Source: DASYAE01 sp036501535 (GTDB lineage Bacteria; Actinomycetota; Actinomycetes; Streptomycetales; Catenulisporaceae). From it: DNA of 25,124 nucleotides. The notes beneath the pieces were generated by a model that did no database searches, was not told where the DNA came from, and saw only the letters and a list, made by a program, of their open reading frames with translations. How positions within the stretch are numbered: the stretch's first letter is position 1; every line of letters starts with the position of its first letter. This document shows, in pieces, positions 1 through 6,942 of the stretch. The translations under genes and the position numbers were made by a program. The stretch is from NCBI GenBank assembly GCA_036501535.1, contig DASYAE010000095.1, forward strand, positions 1 through 25,124. Direction: 5' to 3'.

Positions 1-21
1 GAAGGCCGACGGACATGAAGC

Positions 22-51
22 TTGACAGCGCGCACCGGCTGCGGCCAGAGT
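22..51 (+). promoter_or_regulatory. Putative promoter of the GntR-ABC operon
   Basis: TTGACA at 22-27 is a perfect -35 hexamer. With an 18-nt spacer a weak -10 (CAGAGT) falls at 46-51, which would start transcription close to the palindrome at 53-70. The -35 is seen directly; the -10 match is poor, so the promoter is an inference from position. Confidence 0.4.
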
Positions 52-52
52 A

Positions 53-70
53 GTCTTACTGTCGTAAGAC
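53..70. promoter_or_regulatory. Palindromic operator, probable GntR binding site
   Basis: GTCTTACTGTCGTAAGAC is a perfect inverted repeat with 7-nt arms and a 4-nt centre. It lies 20 nt before the GTG start of the GntR gene and just after a TTGACA -35. YtrA-type regulators usually repress their own ABC transporter operon through such a site. The position fits a roadblock or start-site operator; binding is inferred. Confidence 0.6.
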
Positions 71-90
71 AATAGGAAGAAGCTCCGGCA

Positions 91-495
91 GTGATCGAGT
101 TCGTGCTGGACGGCCGTTCCCGGGTGTCGACCTATGTGCAGCTGGTGCAGCAGGTCAAGCAGGCGCTGCCGATGGGTCTGCTGGCGCCGGGCGATCAGCT
201 GCCGCGGGTGCGCTCGGTGGCGCAGGCGCTGGCGATCAATCCGAACACGGTGCTCAAGGCGTATCGGGAGCTGGAGCTGGAGGGGCTGGCCGAGGGCCGT
301 CCGGGAGTCGGCACGTTCGTGACCGGGTCGCTGGCCGGGCCGGCGCTGGCCGGGCAGGGCGTCCTGCGCGACGAGCTGACCGACTGGCTGCGCCGGGCCG
401 GACACGCGGGCCTTAGCCGCGACGACATCACCGCCCTGATCGAGACCACCGCGCGCTCGGTGCTCGACGGCGCGCAGGAACGCAGGATCCGATGA
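91..495 (+). CDS. GntR family transcriptional regulator, YtrA subfamily
   Basis: This 134-residue protein has a winged helix-turn-helix at about residues 10-77, with the GntR pattern of L-P-x-x-R-x-x-A (LPRVRSVAQAL), N-P-N-T-V and the wing G-x-G-T-F-V. A short C-terminal helical tail follows in place of a large effector domain, which is the hallmark of the YtrA subfamily. The GTG start follows AGGAAGA at 74-80. The gene is first in an operon with an ABC ATPase 19 nt downstream and a permease after it, the usual YtrA arrangement. It probably represses the operon through the palindrome at 53-70. The inducing signal cannot be read from the sequence; YtrA regulators are known to respond to cell-envelope-active compounds. 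Confidence 0.93.
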   Translation: MIEFVLDGRSRVSTYVQLVQQVKQALPMGLLAPGDQLPRVRSVAQALAINPNTVLKAYRELELEGLAEGRPGVGTFVTGSLAGPALAGQGVLRDELTDWLRRAGHAGLSRDDITALIETTARSVLDGAQERRIR

Positions 496-514
496 ACCCA
501 GAAGGAACACGAGG

Positions 515-1441
515 ATGACGGATACAGCGATACAAACCGACGGGCTGGGCAAACGCTACGGGCGCACATGGGCGCTGAGCGACTGTTCGCTGGACCTGCC
601 GGCCGGGAAGATCGCCGCGCTGGTCGGCCCGAACGGGGCGGGCAAGACCACGCTGCTGCACCTGGCCGTGGGCCTGCTCAAGCCGGACGCCGGAACGGTG
701 CGGATCTTCGGCCGGTCGCCGCGCGACGACGTGGACGCCCTGGCCGACATCGGCTTCGTCGCGCAGGACACCCCGCTGTACCGCGACTTCACCGCCGCCG
801 ACCTGATCACCATGGGCGGCAAGCTGAACCGGCGCTGGGACGCCGCCTTCGCCCGCACCCGCCTGGCCGACCTGAACATCCCGCTGGACCGCGCGGCGGG
901 CAAGCTCTCCGGCGGCCAGCGCGCGCAGGTCGCCCTGGCCCTCGCCCTGGCCAAACACCCGCGCGTGCTGCTGCTCGACGAGCCGATCGCCGCGCTCGAC
1001 CCGCTGGCCCGCCGGGAGTTCATGCAGACCCTCATGGGCGCGCTGGGCGACGGCGAGACCACCATCCTGCTCTCCTCGCACCTGCTGGCCGACCTCGAGC
1101 GCGCCTGCGACTACCTGATCGTGCTGCAGACCGCGCACGTCCAGCTGGCCGGCGACGTCGAGCAGCTGCTGTCCGAACACCGCACCCTGATCGGCCCGCG
1201 CATCGACGCCGACGCCGAGATCCCGGGCGTCGCCGCGGTGATCCGGGCCAGCTACACCGACCGGCAGAGCACCGTGCTGGCCCGGCTCGACGCCCCGATC
1301 GACCCGACCGTGTGGACCAGCCACGAGATCAGCCTCGAGGACCTGGTCCTGGCCTACCTCGCGGCCGCCGAGCGGCGCGTGGCCGCCCGGCCGGCCCCGC
1401 CGTCGCAACCCTCCGACTCCACCCGGCAGGTGTCCGCATGA
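515..1441 (+). CDS. ABC transporter ATP-binding protein
   Basis: This is a 308-residue nucleotide-binding subunit. Walker A is GPNGAGKT (38-45), the Q-loop is Q84, the signature is LSGGQ (131-135), Walker B is VLLLDEP (151-157) and the switch histidine is H189. An additional 100 or so residues after the ATPase core match the C-terminal extension common in ABC-2 type exporters. The ATG at 515 is preceded by GAAGG and GAGG. The stop overlaps the next start as ATGA (1438-1441), so the permease is translationally coupled. Together they should form a drug, peptide or lipid exporter at the membrane; the substrate is unknown. Confidence 0.95.
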   Translation: MTDTAIQTDGLGKRYGRTWALSDCSLDLPAGKIAALVGPNGAGKTTLLHLAVGLLKPDAGTVRIFGRSPRDDVDALADIGFVAQDTPLYRDFTAADLITMGGKLNRRWDAAFARTRLADLNIPLDRAAGKLSGGQRAQVALALALAKHPRVLLLDEPIAALDPLARREFMQTLMGALGDGETTILLSSHLLADLERACDYLIVLQTAHVQLAGDVEQLLSEHRTLIGPRIDADAEIPGVAAVIRASYTDRQSTVLARLDAPIDPTVWTSHEISLEDLVLAYLAAAERRVAARPAPPSQPSDSTRQVSA

Positions 1442-2451
1442 TCTGGCTGACCTGGCGCCAACACCGCAAGCAGGCCTTTTACACGCTCGTCGCGCTGGTC
1501 GCGATGGCCGCCGTCTTCATTCCGACCGGCCTGGCGATGCACCACACGTTCACGAGCTCCGGCCTGGCCGCGTGCCTGGCCAAGCTCGGCACGGCCGCCG
1601 TCGTCCCGGACGCCAACACCTGCGACTCCCTGAGCCAGCAGTTCGCGAACCAGTACAGCGGGATGACGTTCATCGGGATCCTGTTCGTGATCCTGCCGGT
1701 GTTCGTCGGCATCTTCTTCGGCGCGCCGCTGGTCGCCCGGGAGATCGAGCACGGCACGCACCGGCTCGTGTGGACCCAGGGGGTCAGCCGACGGCACTGG
1801 GCGCTGGTCAAGTTCGGCCTGGTCGGAACGGTCGTGCTGGTGCTCGCGGTGGTCTACGCGCTGGGCATGACGTGGTGGTTCACGCCGCTGGTGCAGAACG
1901 GCGGCGGGCGCATGGGCGACATCTCCTTCGACGTACAGGGCGTCGTCCCGGTCGCCTACACGCTCTTCGCGGTCGCGGCCGGGATGTTCGCCGGGGCGCT
2001 GTTCAAGCGGGTCCTGCCGGCAATGGGCGTCACGCTGGCCGCCTACGTCGTCGTGCGCGTCGTGATCGAGGCGGTGGCCCGGCCGCGCTACATGAGCCCG
2101 CTGACCGCCTCGATCCCGATCGACAGCAGTTCGCAGTTCAACCAGTGGTCCGGCGCTTGGGTCTACTCGCAGGGCGTGGTCAACGGCAAGGGCACGCCGG
2201 TCCTGCAGAACGGCAACGTCAGCTGCGGCTCCGCTCCTGCCGGCTCGGCCCGCGCCGCGGCCGGCGGCGGCGGAGGCTGCGGACAGGCGCTGCTCCAGCA
2301 GGGGCTGGGCCCCGGACCGTTCGCCAACGCGTACCGATACCAGCCCAGCAGCCGGTTCTGGGAGTTCCAGGGCATCGAGACCGGCATCTTCATCGCGCTG
2401 ACCGCGCTGCTGGTCTTCCTTACCGTGCGCCGCGTACGACAGATCTCCTGA
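1438..2451 (+). CDS. ABC-2 type permease subunit
   Basis: This 337-residue integral membrane protein starts at the ATG that overlaps the ATPase stop. Six hydrophobic segments are visible at about residues 14-34, 77-99, 126-148, 169-189, 194-212 and 312-331. A cytoplasmic loop after the second helix carries the REIEHGTHRLVWTQ-x-SR motif (about 101-118), typical of actinobacterial ABC-2 permeases. A large extracytoplasmic loop (about 213-310) holds a Gly/Ala-rich cysteine-containing stretch. It pairs with the upstream ATPase under the YtrA-type regulator. The transported substrate is not evident. Confidence 0.9.
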   Translation: MIWLTWRQHRKQAFYTLVALVAMAAVFIPTGLAMHHTFTSSGLAACLAKLGTAAVVPDANTCDSLSQQFANQYSGMTFIGILFVILPVFVGIFFGAPLVAREIEHGTHRLVWTQGVSRRHWALVKFGLVGTVVLVLAVVYALGMTWWFTPLVQNGGGRMGDISFDVQGVVPVAYTLFAVAAGMFAGALFKRVLPAMGVTLAAYVVVRVVIEAVARPRYMSPLTASIPIDSSSQFNQWSGAWVYSQGVVNGKGTPVLQNGNVSCGSAPAGSARAAAGGGGGCGQALLQQGLGPGPFANAYRYQPSSRFWEFQGIETGIFIALTALLVFLTVRRVRQIS

Positions 2452-2499
2452 CGACGCCGACGACTCATCACCTGCGGAACCATCACGGGAGGCAATCTC

Positions 2500-3555
2500 A
2501 TGCACCGTCGCGGCTTCATCCTCGGGGCCGGCGGTACCGCGCTGCTGGCGGGCTCGCTGCGTTCGGGAGCCGCACTCGCCGCGGCGTCGACCGACGACGA
2601 CACCGGATCCGGCGGCGTGCTGTTCCCGGGCAGCGCCCAAGACGCGATCCTCGACCTGTTCGACCAGTACGAGCTGGTCGGCGGGTGGAGCCCGGGCCAC
2701 GGCGTGCGGAACACCGACGACTTCCTCATCGGCCTGCTGGGCAATCCGCGGCTGCCGTACACGGTCCAGGACATCGCGGTGGAGGGCGGCAACTCGCTCT
2801 ACCAGCCGATCCTGGACCAGTACACCGCCGGTCAGGACGTGCCGTTCGCCGAGGTCCAGCAGGTCTGGCTGAACACCACGCAGCCCAAAGTCGGATTCTC
2901 GACGTTCTACCAGGAGCTCTATCCGCTGGTGCGGCGCATCAACGCACGCCTGCCGCCGGAGCGCAGGATGCGCGTGGTGGCGTGCGACTCGCCGGTCGAC
3001 TGGAGCACGGTGACCACCCTGCAGGACCTCCAGCCGTTCATGGACCGGGACGCGTACATCGCCGCCGCGATCGAGCAGCAGATCCTGGCCCGCAACCGCA
3101 AGGCGCTGCTGCTGTTCGGCGTCGCGCATGTGCAGCACGACGGCGGGGCGGCCGGAATCTATGAGCACGACTTTCCAGGCTCCGGCAGCTTCGTCATCGC
3201 CGACCACCGGGGCTTCGCCGCCGACAACGACGCGCTCGAGCAGCGCATGGCCGGGTGGCCGGTGCCGTCGCTCGCCCGGATGGCGGGCACCTGGCTGGGC
3301 GAGCTGGACTCGTCGTACTACTCCGAGCCAGCTGGCCAGTCGGGCTACCCAGGGGTCGACGGCTACCTCTACGAAGGGCCGCGCGACTTCCTGATGCACC
3401 AGCCGATCTCTGCGTGGACCGCCCTGAACGCCGACTACATCGCGGAGCTGCAGCGGCGCAACGACATCACGCAGGGTCCCGGCAGCCCGCAGGCGATCGA
3501 GCAGGAGGAGGAGTCGTCGAGCGCGCTGTTCTACGACCCGGATCCGACGTCATAG
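2500..3555 (+). CDS. Tat-secreted protein, possible EreA/ChaN-like fold
   Basis: This is a 351-residue exported protein. The N-terminus MHRRGFIL plus a hydrophobic stretch ending AALAAA (about residue 29) is a twin-arginine signal peptide. The mature part has G-H-G-V-R (H67), D-I-A-V-E-G-G-N (E95) and L-L-L-F-G-V-A-H-V-Q-H (H210, H213). This spacing of His, Glu and a late G-x-x-H recalls erythromycin-esterase/ChaN-like hydrolase folds, but similarity is faint and the assignment is inference. The gene follows the ABC permease by 48 nt with its own GGGAGG ribosome site (2488-2493), so it is probably cotranscribed. Folding before export suggests a cofactor- or metal-binding extracytoplasmic enzyme. 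Confidence 0.75.
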   Translation: MHRRGFILGAGGTALLAGSLRSGAALAAASTDDDTGSGGVLFPGSAQDAILDLFDQYELVGGWSPGHGVRNTDDFLIGLLGNPRLPYTVQDIAVEGGNSLYQPILDQYTAGQDVPFAEVQQVWLNTTQPKVGFSTFYQELYPLVRRINARLPPERRMRVVACDSPVDWSTVTTLQDLQPFMDRDAYIAAAIEQQILARNRKALLLFGVAHVQHDGGAAGIYEHDFPGSGSFVIADHRGFAADNDALEQRMAGWPVPSLARMAGTWLGELDSSYYSEPAGQSGYPGVDGYLYEGPRDFLMHQPISAWTALNADYIAELQRRNDITQGPGSPQAIEQEEESSSALFYDPDPTS

Positions 3556-3605
3556 TCATAGCAGTCGGGGCGTCATAGCAGCCGGTATGCGCGGGTGCTG
3601 CCTGC

Positions 3606-4307
3606 CTATTCGGTGCCGTCCGCGATACGCCGCGCGACGTCGTTGATGGTCGCGTCCGGTGGGGTGATCCAGCTGTCGAACACTGCGCTGGTCGCCTCGC
3701 CGACGCGGGCCCGCGCCGCGTCCTCGGCCTCACCGCAGAACACCAGGTACCAGCCCAGGACCTGCCGACAGTGGCGGTACCAGGCATCCCCGGCCTCGGT
3801 GCGGTCCGCGACCACGGTGATCAGACGGACCGTCGCGCGCTCAAAGGCGTCCCGCCGGGCAGGCGCGTCGGCGCCCGGCGGCGGGGCGAGCCGGTCGACC
3901 AGAGCGGCCAGCTCCTCCAGCCACGCACGCCAATCGGCGAGTGCGCCGAGGACGCGGTGCGCGGTCTCCTCAGGCGCTGTCAGCGAATCGTGCGGGCAGC
4001 ACCATGCGCCGACCGGTCCGCCGCCGATCTCACCCTCGTCGCGGGCCCACCGCCAGCCGACGGCCCACGGCCCGAAGCGCTCGACGAGGGCGCCGGTGAC
4101 CGTGTCGGTCCAGTCCTCCGGCCAGCCGTGCCACTCGGCCGGCTCGTCGAAGTCCGGCGGGGGCGCGTCGCACCAGACCGAGGCCGCCGCGGGCAGCAGC
4201 GTGCGCACGATCTCGAGCGCGTCCGCCGCTTCCGCCGCGTCGTAGGTCCGCTGCCGAGGATCGACGTCGCGCCAGGTCAGCTGCCGCGGCCATGGCATCC
4301 CGGTCAC
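3606..4307 (-). CDS. Conserved hypothetical protein, Trp-rich
   Basis: This 233-residue soluble protein has no signal peptide or membrane segment. It is rich in Trp and acidic residues. Recognisable stretches are W-x-W-A-R-D-E-G-E followed by G-G-G-P-V-G-A-W-C-C (about 105-125), then T-A-P-E-E-T and D-W-R-A-W-L-E-E. I recall the same wording from actinomycete hypothetical proteins without an assigned function. It converges with the Tat protein gene and diverges from the carboxypeptidase gene. The chosen GTG at 4307 has no strong ribosome site; an ATG three codons inside (4298) is an alternative. No function is proposed. Confidence 0.75.
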   Translation of the reverse strand: MTGMPWPRQLTWRDVDPRQRTYDAAEAADALEIVRTLLPAAASVWCDAPPPDFDEPAEWHGWPEDWTDTVTGALVERFGPWAVGWRWARDEGEIGGGPVGAWCCPHDSLTAPEETAHRVLGALADWRAWLEELAALVDRLAPPPGADAPARRDAFERATVRLITVVADRTEAGDAWYRHCRQVLGWYLVFCGEAEDAARARVGEATSAVFDSWITPPDATINDVARRIADGTE

Positions 4308-4458
4308 CCGCGCAACTCTGCCAGAGCCGGTCGCGCCGGTTCACCGGGATTTCGCGCGGCCCTCGGCCGCCGCCCCGCGTGCGATGATCGGCCGAACCGA
4401 TGATCATCAGATTTCGGTGACTACCCGGACGAACCGGGCGGTCCGACGCGTGTCCGTA

Positions 4459-4487
4459 GTGACTTTATATAGCTGTGCCGATATTTT
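4459..4487 (+). promoter_or_regulatory. Possible promoter of the carboxypeptidase gene
   Basis: The AT-rich patch at 4461-4487 stands out in the GC-rich background. GTGACT (4459-4464) and TATTTT (4482-4487) sit 17 nt apart and match four of six bases each to -35 and -10 consensus. Transcription would begin near 4494, inside the longer possible reading frame from GTG 4475. This supports the internal ATG at 4556 as the true start. Confidence 0.3.
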
Positions 4488-4555
4488 GCGGCCATGCTGA
4501 GACCGCACGTCGCCGCCCGGGCCGGGTCCGCCGCGCCCGCGGGCGGTCCCCGGGT

Positions 4556-5731
4556 ATGAGCCGGCCGCGCCCCCGGACCCTGGCGCTGCGTTGGAGCGTC
4601 CTGTGTCTGACCGTGGCCTGCATCACCATCGCCGGCTACTTCGGCGCCTTCATGGCGGCCGGCGGTATGGAGGCGCAGGTGGTGCAGGACGTGCCGGGCT
4701 CGTACACCATCCCCGGGCCCGCGCCGCAGATCCCGTGGCCGCAGGGCGGACAGGCGGTGCTCGCGGTCGACGGGATCGGCACGATCGGGGTCTCCGGGGA
4801 CGTCGGCACCGCGCAGCCGATCGCCAGCGTGGCCAAGGTGCTGACCGCGTATCAGGTGCTGCTCGACCACCCGCTCGGCGCCGGGCAGCAGGGTCCGACG
4901 CTCACCGTGCTGCCGGTCGAGGCGGCGCAGTATGCGGCGCAGGTGCGCTCGAACGAGTCGGTCGTCCCGGTCGCGGCCGGCGAGCGGCTGACCGAGTTCC
5001 AGGCCCTCGAGGCGCTGATGCTGCCCTCGGCCGACAACATCGCGCAGATCCTGGCCCGCTGGGACGCCGGGAGCGTGCCGGCGTTCCTGGACCGGGAGAA
5101 CCGGACCGCGGCGCGGCTCGGCATGGCGCACTCGCACTACACCGATCCCTCCGGCCTCGATCCCGGGACCGTCTCGACGGCGCCGGACCAGCTGCTGCTG
5201 GAGAAGGCGGCGATGGCCGAGCCGGTGCTGGCGGGCGTGGTCGGCGAGCAGCAGGCGGTCGTCCCGGTGGCCGGCGCGGTGCCGAACACCAACCGGCTGC
5301 TCGGCCGGGACGGCGTGGTCGGGGTGAAGACGGGCTCGACGATGGCGGCCGGCGGCTGCTTGATGTTCGCCGCGGACGTGCCGATGGCCGGGGGGCCGGC
5401 GCAGCGGGTGCTCGGGGTGGTGCTCGGGCAGGGCGGGGCGCCGTGGCAGATCCTGCCGAACGCTCTGGCCGCGGCGGACCGGCTGATCGGCGCCGCGCGC
5501 TCGGCGCTGACCACGGCGACGGTGGCGCCGGCCGGGCTGCGGGTGGGGACGGTGCGCCAGCAGTGGACGGCGGACCGTCCGGTCACCACGGCGGGCGCGG
5601 TGAGCGTGGTCGGCTGGCCGGGCCTGGCCTTCCGGCTCGCCGTGGGCGGCACGGTCGACGCGCCGGTGCTGGACGTGGTCGGCTCGGGCGATTCCGCGGA
5701 TCGCGCGGTCGCGGCCCTACACGCAGGGTAG
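4556..5731 (+). CDS. D-alanyl-D-alanine carboxypeptidase-like protein (peptidase S11)
   Basis: This is a 391-residue penicillin-binding-type enzyme that would trim pentapeptide stems of peptidoglycan outside the membrane. Counted from ATG 4556, a basic N-terminus and one hydrophobic anchor (about 11-33) lead into the catalytic domain. The SxxK motif is S91-V-A-K94 and the KTG motif is K258-T-G260. The SxN position reads S158-A-D160, so the usual Asn appears to be Asp, followed by N161. A C-terminal domain of about 100 residues follows. The frame is open from GTG 4475, but those extra 27 residues are Arg-rich and not signal-like, and a candidate promoter lies within them. The next gene starts 3 nt after the stop. 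Confidence 0.88.
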   Translation: MSRPRPRTLALRWSVLCLTVACITIAGYFGAFMAAGGMEAQVVQDVPGSYTIPGPAPQIPWPQGGQAVLAVDGIGTIGVSGDVGTAQPIASVAKVLTAYQVLLDHPLGAGQQGPTLTVLPVEAAQYAAQVRSNESVVPVAAGERLTEFQALEALMLPSADNIAQILARWDAGSVPAFLDRENRTAARLGMAHSHYTDPSGLDPGTVSTAPDQLLLEKAAMAEPVLAGVVGEQQAVVPVAGAVPNTNRLLGRDGVVGVKTGSTMAAGGCLMFAADVPMAGGPAQRVLGVVLGQGGAPWQILPNALAAADRLIGAARSALTTATVAPAGLRVGTVRQQWTADRPVTTAGAVSVVGWPGLAFRLAVGGTVDAPVLDVVGSGDSADRAVAALHAG

Positions 5732-5733
5732 AT

Positions 5734-6147
5734 ATGCCGGATAGCATCGCGGTTGTGGTGAACCAGGACTGTGCCGTCGAAATCGAAGAATCCGTACATT
5801 CCCAGCCCGGCGGGCTGGTCGCCTCCGCGCACGACTGCGCGCAGGTCACGACCGTCCTGCCGGACCGCGAGGCGGCGGCGGAACTCGCCCGCGCGGCGGT
5901 GGAGGCCCGGCTCGCCGCCAGCGCCCAGATCTCCGGCCGCCCGATCGAGTCGGTCTACCGCACCGGCGGCGCGGTCGAGACGGCCGAGGAGTGGCGGGTG
6001 ATGTTCAAGACGCTGATGGGCCAGGCGGACGACCTGGTGCGGTTCATCGCCGAGCGGCACCCGTACGACGTGCCGGAGATCCTGGCCTTCCCGATCCTCT
6101 ACGCCAATCAGACGTATCTGGACTGGATCCGGCAGACGACGGCCTGA
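5734..6147 (+). CDS. cutA: CutA1-like divalent-cation tolerance protein
   Basis: This is a 137-residue protein. The last 100 residues follow the CutA pattern: V-T-T-V-L-P-D-R, A-x-x-L-A-x-x-A-V-E-x-R-L-A-A, V-M-F-K-T, E-R-H-P-Y-D-V-P-E-I, and a C-terminal Y-L-D-W-I. Family members are small trimeric, usually cytosolic proteins linked to metal tolerance, though their exact role is debated. The canonical Cys of the family's C-x-N-I stretch is absent here (it reads A-S-A-Q-I). About 34 residues precede the core, longer than the usual start; GTG codons at 5755 and 5758 are alternatives. The ATG at 5734 has AGGG at 5725-5728 and lies 2 nt after the carboxypeptidase stop. Confidence 0.85.
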   Translation: MPDSIAVVVNQDCAVEIEESVHSQPGGLVASAHDCAQVTTVLPDREAAAELARAAVEARLAASAQISGRPIESVYRTGGAVETAEEWRVMFKTLMGQADDLVRFIAERHPYDVPEILAFPILYANQTYLDWIRQTTA

Positions 6148-6763
6148 ACCCGGTCGGCCAGGCGGGATCCGGCCGGGGCGCCGGGCCCGTCCTCGGCGCC
6201 GTTGTCGAGCGCGAGGTGCGGGACCGGCGGGGGCGTGCCGGGCCGCATCCGGTCGACGAAGGCCGCATAGGCGTCGAGCTTGGCTCCATCGCGTTCGCTG
6301 CCGCGCGCGATCAGCCGGCGGCGCAGCACATCCGGCGCGCAGCCGACCCACACCAGCCGCACCTCTCCCCGCCCAGGCGCGCGCACCACGCGGCCCACGC
6401 GGCCGGGTCGCGGATCTGCCCGGTGAACGGCCCGACGAGCAGGACCGGGCAGCCGTGGGCGCGGATCTCGCGGGCGGTGGCGGCCAGGCCGGCGTATTCG
6501 TGGACCTTGATGTGGCTGTCGTACCAGGCGCCCTCGCGCTCGCCGGGCGGGCGGCCGGCGCCGCGCAGCAGCGCGGCGACGAAGGGCCCGTAGACGGTGT
6601 CCTTGTCCAGCAGGGCCGGCCGGGGGTCGAGCCGGGCGGCCAGCAGCGCGGCGACGGTCGACTTCCCGGCGCCCGGCGCGCCGGCGACCACCAGCGCCGC
6701 GGCCTGGGCGCGCCGCCCGGCCGGGGAGCCCGACGCGCCGGCCGGAGGGTCGTTCGCAGCCAC
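6108..6763 (-). pseudogene. P-loop (AAA-type) kinase gene split by a frameshift
   Basis: Two overlapping minus-strand frames make up one protein of about 218 residues. The upstream frame (from GTG 6763, or further up at 6862) carries Walker A GAPGAGKS, then L-L-D-K-D-T-V and A-W-Y-D-S-H-I-K, up to ARLGGE. The downstream frame (to 6108) continues with VRLVWVGCAPDVLRRRLIARG and V-P-H-L-A-L-D-N. These are successive parts of one kinase-like ATPase family. The switch lies at 6362-6370, where the minus strand reads GGGGAGAGGTG; removing one AG would restore the frame. Without correction the first frame ends after an unrelated Cys-rich tail. It is either a recent pseudogene or a sequence error. The 3' end overlaps the cutA-like gene by 40 nt, tail to tail. 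Confidence 0.75.
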
Positions 6764-6849
6764 CCGCCGATCATCGCACGGCCGGCGGACATCCTCCGGA
6801 CTCGGGTCAGGAGATGACCGCGTCGCCGGCGGATACAACATGACAACTG

Positions 6850-6878
6850 GTGATGTGGCCACGGAGTGTTGCTATAGT
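6850..6878 (+). promoter_or_regulatory. Putative promoter of the Ser/Thr kinase gene
   Basis: TATAGT at 6873-6878 is a good -10 hexamer in otherwise GC-rich sequence. A partial -35 (GTGATG, 6850-6855) is 17 nt upstream. It leads to a leader of about 58 nt before GTG 6943. The -10 is seen directly; activity is inferred. Confidence 0.4.
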
Positions 6879-6942
6879 CGAGGACGCATTCCGACGCTGA
6901 AAATAGCCGACGGCGCAGCGGCCACGCCAAGCGAGGTGAGTA

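Noticed and set aside
1354..3399. A 681-codon minus-strand open frame opposite the ABC permease and Tat protein
   Set aside because: Composition is dominated by Arg, Val, Glu and Gln from reversed high-GC codons, and no motif is found. It runs antisense to well-supported genes.
3550..3581. Short direct repeats TCATAGCAG at 3556-3564 and 3573-3581, near the Tat protein stop
   Set aside because: Nine bases repeated once between convergent genes is too little to call a functional element, and no hairpin of useful length forms.
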